Assembly (NCBI RefSeq): GCF_045287255.1 | Contig: NZ_CP137142.1 | Location: 434,001-498,000 of the forward strand | Direction: 5' to 3' | Length of the DNA: 64,000 bases | DNA from: Henriciella sp045287255 | GTDB taxonomy: Bacteria > Pseudomonadota > Alphaproteobacteria > Caulobacterales > Hyphomonadaceae | Part shown: one piece after another, positions 58,464-64,000 of the stretch | How positions within the stretch are numbered: position 1 is the first letter of the stretch | Layout: each line of letters starts with the position of its first letter | Notes under the pieces: generated by a model | The model's database searches: none | The model's input: only the letters and a program-made list of their open reading frames with translations | Told to the model about the DNA's origin: nothing | Position numbers and translations under genes: made by a program

Positions 58464-58888
58464 TGAGTGGCTCCGAACATCCGATGGAAGGCATGACGGG
58501 CGGGTCTTCGCTCGATGCCTTGCCGTTTGAGATTGGCCCAATGCTGGCCGAGGTTTTCGAAGTGATGGCTGTTGGGATCGACCTGATTGGCGTGGCTATC
58601 ATTATCTTTGGGTTCAATGTCGCCTTGCTGAAGCTGTTGAGTGCACTTCTGCAAGGGGCCGGCCTTCGCCGCGGGCTGGGCAATATTGCTGAGGCCCGAC
58701 GGACACTCGGCGCATACATTCTCACCGGGATTGAGTTCATGATCGCTTCGGACATTATTCATACGGTGATTACGCGTGAGCTGACCGATCTGATCTTTGT
58801 CGGGCTTCTGGTTGTGATCCGGACGGCAATCTCTTTCTTTCTGGGTAAGGAAATCGCCGAACTGGAGCACCGCGAGCAGCAGGCTTAA
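58463..58888 (+). CDS. DUF1622 membrane protein
   Basis: 141 residues with about three TM helices (VFEVMAVGIDLIGVAIIIFG, TLGAYILTGIEFMIASDII, LTDLIFVGLLVVIRTAISFF). The sequence pattern of RRTLGAYILTGIEFMIASDI and VVIRTAISFFLGKEI is that of DUF1622, whose function is not established. It overlaps the stop of the Rieske-TPP gene (TGATG), so the two should be made together. Confidence 0.88.
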   Translation: MSGSEHPMEGMTGGSSLDALPFEIGPMLAEVFEVMAVGIDLIGVAIIIFGFNVALLKLLSALLQGAGLRRGLGNIAEARRTLGAYILTGIEFMIASDIIHTVITRELTDLIFVGLLVVIRTAISFFLGKEIAELEHREQQA

Positions 58889-58928
58889 AGACAGGGCTTG
58901 ATTTCTGCGGCTAGATTGCGTCTTGTGT

Positions 58929-58944
58929 AAATGATATATCATTT
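58929..58944. promoter_or_regulatory. Palindromic operator AAATGATATATCATTT
   Basis: A perfect 16-bp palindrome 14 bases ahead of the leuC-like start. A copy with two changes (AATAGATATATCATTT) lies at 62224-62239 in front of the lyase and CoA-transferase genes. A dyad of this size is typical of a dimeric repressor such as GntR/FadR type; no such regulator lies in the window. Confidence 0.75.
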
Positions 58945-58958
58945 GTTGCGAGGATGAT

Positions 58959-60344
58959 TTGCCAAGTACGCTGTTCGATAAATTATGGGATGCCCATCGC
59001 GTTACTGAGGCTGGCGATGGCTATGACCTGATTGCGATTGATCGGACGCTCCTGCATGAGCGCACGGGCGGCGTCGCCCTGAAATCCTTACAGGAAAACG
59101 GCTATCCGATCCGCGATCCGAGACGTGTGTTCGCGATTATGGATCATATTGTTTCTTTCCGTGCCGGGCGGGGCCGTGATGAAGCGCGCAGTCCTGGCGG
59201 GGAGGCTTTCATTACCGAAACCCGCGCCATGGCGAAACAGGCGGGTATTCACCTGATCGATACAGATAGCCCCACGCAAGGCATTGTGCATGTCGTGGCG
59301 CCGGAGCAGGGGATTGCTGTGCCCGGTGTGTCTTTGGTCTGTCCGGACAGTCATACATGCAGCCTTGGCGCTTTAGGGGCATTAGCTTGGGGTATTGGCT
59401 CCAGTGAGGCTGAGCATGTCATGGCCACGGGCGTCATCCGGGCCAAGAAGCCACCGCAAATGCGCGTGCGCGTGGATGGTGTCTTGCCGGGCGATTGTAG
59501 TGCCAAGGATATCGCGCTCTACCTGATCGCTAAATATGGTGCGGCGGGCGGCAAGCGTTGCGCAATTGAGTTTTGTGGCGAGGCGATTGCCGCGCTTGAT
59601 GTTGAAGGGCGGCTGACGCTTTGCAACCTCGCGGTTGAGTTTGCGGCTTTCACAGCCGTGATTGCGCCGGATGACAAGACAGTGGCCTATGTTACGGGCC
59701 GCTCATTCGCGCCCGATATGGAGGCTGTTGAAGCTGAATGGGCGAAGCTGCAAACCGATACCGAGGCCAGCTTTGATGAGGAGATCATCATCGATGCCAG
59801 CTTGATCCGTCCTCAAATCAGTTGGGGCACCAGCCCTGAAGATACAATCGCGATCGGCCAGGCGGTGCCGCAGGATGCAGGGCAGAAAGCGCTCGACTAT
59901 ATGGGGCTCAACGCCGGTCAAAGCCTGCAAGGGTTAGCAATTGGTGGGGCCTTTATCGGCTCCTGCACAAATGGCCGTCTGTCTGACTTGCAGGCCGCAG
60001 CGAAAGTCTTGAGCGGACACCGGATTGCGCCGGGGCTACGTGCGGTCTGTGTGCCGGGGTCCAAGGCCGTGAAGCGTGAGGCGGAACAGTTGGGGCTCGA
60101 CAAGGTCTTCAAGGCTGCTGGATTCGAATGGGGCGAGCCTGGCTGTGCCATGTGTTTTTATGCGGGCGGGGAGACGTTTGCCCCGGGCACGCGGGTGGTC
60201 TCTTCAACCAATCGGAATTTTGAAGGGCGGCAGGGGCCAGGCGTGCGGACCCACCTGACCAGTCCGGCAGTCGTCGCGGCGAGTGCTGTCGCGGGCCGCA
60301 TCTGTGCCCCTGCAGACCTGCATAGCGTATTGGAGACTGCGTAA
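58959..60344 (+). CDS. LeuC-type aconitase-family hydro-lyase, large subunit
   Basis: 461 residues, TTG start at 58959 (AGGA upstream; MPSTLFDKLWDAH is the usual N-terminus). The cluster cysteines are in GSCTNGR and GCAMC, with GGAFIGSCTNGRLSDL and TSTNRNFEGRQG-like SSTNRNFEGRQGPG. Close to 3-isopropylmalate dehydratase, but leuA is far away and the neighbours are a class III CoA-transferase and an HMGL-type lyase. I infer a citraconate hydratase/(R)-2-methylmalate dehydratase, with isopropylmalate isomerase as the alternative. Confidence 0.88.
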   Translation: MPSTLFDKLWDAHRVTEAGDGYDLIAIDRTLLHERTGGVALKSLQENGYPIRDPRRVFAIMDHIVSFRAGRGRDEARSPGGEAFITETRAMAKQAGIHLIDTDSPTQGIVHVVAPEQGIAVPGVSLVCPDSHTCSLGALGALAWGIGSSEAEHVMATGVIRAKKPPQMRVRVDGVLPGDCSAKDIALYLIAKYGAAGGKRCAIEFCGEAIAALDVEGRLTLCNLAVEFAAFTAVIAPDDKTVAYVTGRSFAPDMEAVEAEWAKLQTDTEASFDEEIIIDASLIRPQISWGTSPEDTIAIGQAVPQDAGQKALDYMGLNAGQSLQGLAIGGAFIGSCTNGRLSDLQAAAKVLSGHRIAPGLRAVCVPGSKAVKREAEQLGLDKVFKAAGFEWGEPGCAMCFYAGGETFAPGTRVVSSTNRNFEGRQGPGVRTHLTSPAVVAASAVAGRICAPADLHSVLETA

Positions 60345-60967
60345 TGCCTGCGCCGCTTGTAACCCATCATGGCAAAGCCGCTGTGCTAATGATCGACAAT
60401 GTTGATACCGATCAGATCATTCCCAGCCGGGAAATGAAGACGGTGAGCCGCGAAGGCTTGGCCGACGGCCTGTTTGCTGGATGGCGCTATACCGCGTCGA
60501 GCGGGCGTGAGCCCAATCCGGCCTTTGTTTTGAACAAGCCTGAAAAAGCCGGGGCTAGTATCCTGATTTCAGGCGAGAATTTTGGCTGTGGTTCGTCGCG
60601 CGAACACGCCGTATGGGCGCTCGCCGAATATGGTATCCGGGTGATCATTGCCAAAAGCTTTGGGGAAATTTTCCATGGAAACTGCCTGCGCAATGGCATA
60701 TTGCCGATTGTCCTCAAGGGGCCTGACATACCCGCAGATGCATGGTGGGACGATGTTGAAGACCTGACTATTGATCTGGGGGCTCAAACCGTCACGCGAG
60801 CTGACAAGCCCGACTGGCACGGCACATTCGACATCGGTGAGTATCCAAAACAGCTCCTGATGAAAGGGCTGGACCCGATTGCCCTGACGCTACAGGACAA
60901 AGCCGTAATCGAGGCTTTCTTTGCAGGCGATGCAGAGCGTCGTCCCTGGCTTTATTCGGCCGCTTGA
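60344..60967 (+). CDS. LeuD-type hydro-lyase, small subunit
   Basis: 207 residues. N-terminal HHGKAAVLMIDNVDTDQIIP and the swivelling-domain signature GENFGCGSSREHAVWAL, then VIIAKSFGEIFHGNCLRNGI. Its ATG overlaps the stop of the large subunit by one base (TAATG), so the two are made together. The function follows that of the large subunit. Its 3' end overlaps the convergent CoA-transferase gene by 16 bases. Confidence 0.92.
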   Translation: MPAPLVTHHGKAAVLMIDNVDTDQIIPSREMKTVSREGLADGLFAGWRYTASSGREPNPAFVLNKPEKAGASILISGENFGCGSSREHAVWALAEYGIRVIIAKSFGEIFHGNCLRNGILPIVLKGPDIPADAWWDDVEDLTIDLGAQTVTRADKPDWHGTFDIGEYPKQLLMKGLDPIALTLQDKAVIEAFFAGDAERRPWLYSAA

Positions 60968-62169
60968 ATGTGATCGCCGTTCGTCGGTTGATCAATTAGC
61001 TTGCGGGCTTTCAGGTCTTCAATCTCATTCGATGACAGTCCCAGCTGCGAGAGAATTTCACCCGTATGCTCGCCAATTTCCGGTGGATTTAGGGTCAGGC
61101 CCGGGCGATCCCCATCAATGGACACCGGCATAGCGGGCAGGGCAATCTCGCCGCCATCGGGGATGGTCATGTCCAGCAGACCGCCACTTTCAACCAGATG
61201 CGGATCGGTAAACAGGTCTTCCGGTTTCTGGATCGGCGCGAAAGGCAGGCCAACTGTTTCCAGTTTCTCCATCAGCTCCTGTTTGGTGTAGCCCATGAAC
61301 AGATCGCGCAGGCGCGGAATGATCTGATCACGGCGCGCGACACGCTCATTATTGGCGGCCAGAATCTCGTCCTGCGCCCAATCCTTCAGGTCAAAGGCCT
61401 CACAGAAGGCTTTCCATTGGCCATCGGAGACGACACCGACAAAGACTTTCTCATCATTCTGGACATCGAACACATCGTACACAGCCCAGGCTGATACGCG
61501 CGCGGGCATAGGCGCGGCCGGGCTACCGGTCACAGCATATTGCGCCATATGCTGGCCAACCAGAAAGACCGTGGTTTCATAGAGGGAGGCGCTGACATGA
61601 CGGCCTTGGCCGCTGGTTTGTCGATCCTGTAAGGCAGCGAGCACGGCAATCGCACCAAACATGCCGCCAGTGACATCAATAACGCTTGAGCCCGCGCGCA
61701 GAGGGCGTCCCGGAGGCCCTGTCATATAGGCGAGCCCACCCATCATCTGGGCGACTTCATCCAGCGCCGTGCGATGTGAGTATGGCCCATCCAGAAAGCC
61801 TTTTTCAGAGCAATAGATCAGTTTTGGGTTTCGCTTGGCCAGATCGTCATAACCAAAGCCGAGTTTGTCGAGTGCCCCGGGGCGGAAATTTTCGATGAAG
61901 ACATCGGCATCATCGATCAAACGCAGAGCAATCTCCTTGCCTTCGGCGGATTTCAGATCAACGGAAATGCTCTTCTTGTTACGGTTATACATGGAGAAAT
62001 AGCCAGCACCGGAACCACGCAGACGGCGGGTCTTGTCACCACCAACTGGTTCCACCTTGATCACTTCCGCGCCAAGATCCGCCAGAATCAATCCAGCCGC
62101 AGGCCCCATGACCATGTGCGTAAACTCAATAACCTTTACGCCTTTCAGGAGGCCTGTCGCGTTACTCAT
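60952..62169 (-). CDS. Class III CoA-transferase (CaiB/BaiF family)
   Basis: 405 residues from the ATG at 62169 (GGGGAGA upstream); an ATG at 62292 would cross the operator and divergent promoter. N-terminal KVIEFTHMVMGPAAGLILAD, ADLGAEVIKVE, catalytic Asp137 in RTALDEVAQMMGGL and the glycine-rich GQGRHVSASLYET. With the adjacent lyase it would make citramalyl-CoA from citramalate, using succinyl-CoA or another donor. Confidence 0.93.
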   Translation of the reverse strand: MSNATGLLKGVKVIEFTHMVMGPAAGLILADLGAEVIKVEPVGGDKTRRLRGSGAGYFSMYNRNKKSISVDLKSAEGKEIALRLIDDADVFIENFRPGALDKLGFGYDDLAKRNPKLIYCSEKGFLDGPYSHRTALDEVAQMMGGLAYMTGPPGRPLRAGSSVIDVTGGMFGAIAVLAALQDRQTSGQGRHVSASLYETTVFLVGQHMAQYAVTGSPAAPMPARVSAWAVYDVFDVQNDEKVFVGVVSDGQWKAFCEAFDLKDWAQDEILAANNERVARRDQIIPRLRDLFMGYTKQELMEKLETVGLPFAPIQKPEDLFTDPHLVESGGLLDMTIPDGGEIALPAMPVSIDGDRPGLTLNPPEIGEHTGEILSQLGLSSNEIEDLKARKLIDQPTNGDHIQAAE

Positions 62170-62223
62170 ACTCTCTCCCCTAAGCCGACCTGTTGGCAGG
62201 CTTTGCTTTCCACAACACAATTG

Positions 62224-62239
62224 AATAGATATATCATTT
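62224..62239. promoter_or_regulatory. Operator AATAGATATATCATTT, second copy
   Basis: Differs from the palindrome at 58929 by two bases and sits between the divergent CoA-transferase (start 62169) and lyase (start 62283) genes, about 50 bases from each. The 3' half GATATATCATTT is identical, so a single regulator could bind both sites. Confidence 0.65.
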
Positions 62240-62282
62240 AAAGCAAACGTCACCCCCCGACCTTCGAGGAAGGACCTCAAAA

Positions 62283-63233
62283 ATGCCTGCAAGCCAGATT
62301 CTGATTAGTGAAGTCGGCCCCCGCGATGGGCTGCAGAACTGTAGTGCCATCATGCCAACTGAGGCGAAAAAGCGCTGGATTACAGCGCTTGCTGCGGCTG
62401 GAGTGAAAGAAATCGAGGTCGGCTCTTTTGTCTCACCCAAGCTGCTGCCGCAAATGGCCGATACGGGGGACATTGTTCGCCATGCGGTGCAGATTCCGGG
62501 TTTGGAAGTTGCGGTTCTGGTCCCGAATCTGAAAGGCGCACAGCTCGCGGTTGAGGCTGGCGCCCATAAAATCACCCTGCCTTTGTCGGTCAGCGAAACC
62601 CATTCGCTGCGCAATATTCGCCGCACGCATGATCAGGTGATTGATGAAGCAAAAGCGATTGCAGAACTGCTTGCCAGCCTACCCGATGGTGATCGCCCGC
62701 ACTTTGAAGGCTCCCTGTCGACGGCGTTTGGCTGCACGCTCGAAGGCCCAATTGAAGAAGCCGTTATTCTGCGCTGCGCCGAGCGGCTCATGGCCGCCGG
62801 GTGTGATGAGGTCGGTCTGTCTGACACAACGGGTTATGGCGACCCGGTTTCTATGCGGCAGTTGATTCGCGCTGTGCGCGGGGTTGTTGGCGACGAAAAT
62901 CTGACAGGGGTTCACCTCCACAACACACGCGGACTTGGTCTCGCCAATGTTCTGGCGGCCTATGAGGAAGGGATTACGACGTTTGACAGCTCGCTCGGCG
63001 GCTTAGGTGGTTGCCCAACCGCGCCGGGGGCAAGTGGCAATGTTGTATCCGAGGATCTGGTTTTCATGTTTGAATCGATGGGCGTCGATACCGGGATTGA
63101 TCTTGAGGCGTTGATGGCGACGCGTGAGCTTGTTGCTGAAGCCTTGCCGGATGAGGAGCTCTATGGCTTTACACCGCGTGCTGGCCTGCCTTTGGGCTAT
63201 AAAGGCGCACCTGTTCCAGTGGCGGCAGAATAA
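62283..63233 (+). CDS. HMG-CoA-lyase-family lyase, likely (R)-citramalyl-CoA lyase
   Basis: 316 residues. The family motifs EVGPRDGLQN (Arg14, Asp15), metal His pair in VHLHNTRGLGL and the Cys loop GLGGCPTAPGASGNV are intact. HMG-CoA lyase yields acetoacetate plus acetyl-CoA; R-citramalyl-CoA lyase of Chloroflexus belongs to the same family and yields acetyl-CoA plus pyruvate. Its neighbours (CoA-transferase, LeuCD-type hydratase) favour the second. Start at 62283 has GAGGAAGGA upstream. Confidence 0.88.
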   Translation: MPASQILISEVGPRDGLQNCSAIMPTEAKKRWITALAAAGVKEIEVGSFVSPKLLPQMADTGDIVRHAVQIPGLEVAVLVPNLKGAQLAVEAGAHKITLPLSVSETHSLRNIRRTHDQVIDEAKAIAELLASLPDGDRPHFEGSLSTAFGCTLEGPIEEAVILRCAERLMAAGCDEVGLSDTTGYGDPVSMRQLIRAVRGVVGDENLTGVHLHNTRGLGLANVLAAYEEGITTFDSSLGGLGGCPTAPGASGNVVSEDLVFMFESMGVDTGIDLEALMATRELVAEALPDEELYGFTPRAGLPLGYKGAPVPVAAE

Positions 63234-63257
63234 AGAAACGAGCCGGGGAGGGTTCAA

Positions 63258-64000
63258 TTGGAACATATCTCAGCTTTCGCGACGCTGATTGCCTATTCGG
63301 CTGTTCTGTTTGGAATTGGCCTATGGGCGGCGCAGCGGGCGAAGTCACAGGAGGCTTTTCTGCTTGGCGGGCGCAACCTTGGGCCGGTCGTTGCCGGGCT
63401 TGCTTATGCCGCTTCCAGCTCAAGTGCCTGGGTGCTGCTCGGCTTTTCAGGCTTCGTTTATGCCGCCGGGCCATCAGCTTTGTGGATGGTGCCAGGGATA
63501 CTGGCGGGATATGCTGTGGTCTGGCTCTGGGCAGGAAAAGTCCTGCAAGTGGCAAGCCGGGAGCAGGGCCATCTGACCCTGACCGACTTTATGAGCGAAC
63601 ATGCCGGACCGCGATCGGCGCGCTGGATCCGGATTGTTGCCAGTCTGATGATCGCGTTCTGTTTTGCCTACTATGTGGCCTCACAGTTTCAGGGCGCTGG
63701 GGTGGCTTTTGATGGCCTGTTTGGAATTGGCCTCGTCAATGGCGTTCTGATCGGGGCGCTGGTGATTGTTGCCTACACTTTCCTCGGGGGCTTCCTTGCG
63801 GTGTCCCTGATCGACACTTTGCAGGGCCTGCTGATGGCCGTTGTCGCGGTCATCTTGCCCGCGGCCGCCTTTATGGCTGCAGGCGGGTTGGAAGGGCTGA
63901 ATACTGCATTATCGGCGATGCCTGCAACCTATACTGATACATTTGGGGGGCGCACAGGCTTTGTTGCGACCGGATTTGTTGTTGGTCTTTTCGCCACTGG
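63258..64000 (+). CDS. Sodium:solute symporter (SSS family), 5' part
   Basis: Runs off the right edge; about 247 residues seen. TTG start at 63258 with GGGGAGGG 5 bases upstream (MEHISAFATLIAYSAVLFGI). Family landmarks: GLWAAQRAKSQEAFLLGGRN, AYAASSSSAWVLLGFSGFVY, AYTFLGGFLAVSLIDTLQGL, resembling the proline/pantothenate permease branch. 24 bp after the lyase gene, so probably the importer for the substrate of that pathway. Confidence 0.92.
   Translation, partial: MEHISAFATLIAYSAVLFGIGLWAAQRAKSQEAFLLGGRNLGPVVAGLAYAASSSSAWVLLGFSGFVYAAGPSALWMVPGILAGYAVVWLWAGKVLQVASREQGHLTLTDFMSEHAGPRSARWIRIVASLMIAFCFAYYVASQFQGAGVAFDGLFGIGLVNGVLIGALVIVAYTFLGGFLAVSLIDTLQGLLMAVVAVILPAAAFMAAGGLEGLNTALSAMPATYTDTFGGRTGFVATGFVVGLFAT

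Noticed and set aside
58959..60967. Reading the leuC/leuD-like pair as leucine-biosynthetic leuCD
   Set aside because: Not excluded, but shared operator and convergent CoA-transferase/lyase neighbours make a catabolic role more likely; no leuB lies near.

Overview
The window comes from a chromosome of a prosthecate, surface-attaching alphaproteobacterium of the Caulobacter/Maricaulis/Hyphomonas type. The supporting evidence is a holdfast-anchor operon (hfaABD), a DivL-type pseudo-histidine kinase with tyrosine in the H-box behind a perfect CtrA box, a SAM-II riboswitch in front of metA, and an rrn operon of the order 16S, tRNA-Ile, tRNA-Ala, 23S, 5S, tRNA-fMet. The genus cannot be fixed from the sequence alone. 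Most of the window is well-ordered housekeeping DNA; the only mobile DNA seen is a decayed IS3-type transposase fragment just after the rrn operon.

Layout. 1-8.8 kb: mixed genes (proline iminopeptidase, small lipoprotein and membrane proteins, a single-domain receiver behind an AT-rich block, acyl-CoA dehydrogenase, riboswitch-controlled homoserine O-acetyltransferase, a WYL regulator operon, a Sel1 protein, an SDR, a VTT/DedA-like protein). 8.8-10.5 kb: leuA behind a leucine-rich leader peptide and a hairpin, a probable attenuator. 10.8-16.4 kb: elongasome operon mreB-mreC-mreD-mrdA-rodA. 16.4-24.8 kb: NSS transporter, dapB, ahcY, divL, dodecin. 24.8-27.5 kb: hfaABD on the minus strand. 28.2-34.3 kb: rrn operon with a tandemly duplicated 157-bp promoter unit.

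34.8-52.5 kb is a catabolic island for proline- and hydroxyproline-rich peptides, as from collagen: PutA and a divergent Lrp-type regulator, a TonB-dependent receptor, an S9 dipeptidyl peptidase, a PAS-AraC regulator, an M24 Xaa-Pro dipeptidase, and a complete trans-4-hydroxy-L-proline pathway (2-epimerase, D-amino-acid dehydrogenase, pyrroline-hydroxycarboxylate deaminase, 2-oxoglutarate semialdehyde dehydrogenase). Peptide uptake, cleavage to free imino acids and oxidation to 2-oxoglutarate or glutamate would all be encoded together.

52.5-58.9 kb is the least explained part. Two divergent, tightly overlapping operons encode three different proteins that each carry a Rieske [2Fe-2S] domain: one fused to a glutamate-synthase-type FMN/3Fe-4S domain, one fused to a ferric-reductase-like haem membrane domain, and one fused to a thiamine-diphosphate enzyme. 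They are accompanied by two tiny membrane proteins, a Tat-anchored cysteine protein and a DUF1622 membrane protein. I propose that this is an uncharacterised redox system; its substrate is unknown.

58.9-64 kb holds a LeuC/LeuD-type hydro-lyase pair, a class III CoA-transferase, an HMG-CoA-lyase-type lyase and a sodium:solute symporter, with the same near-palindromic operator at both outward-facing promoters. The best reading is a citraconate/(R)-citramalate to acetyl-CoA plus pyruvate pathway, distinct from leucine synthesis.
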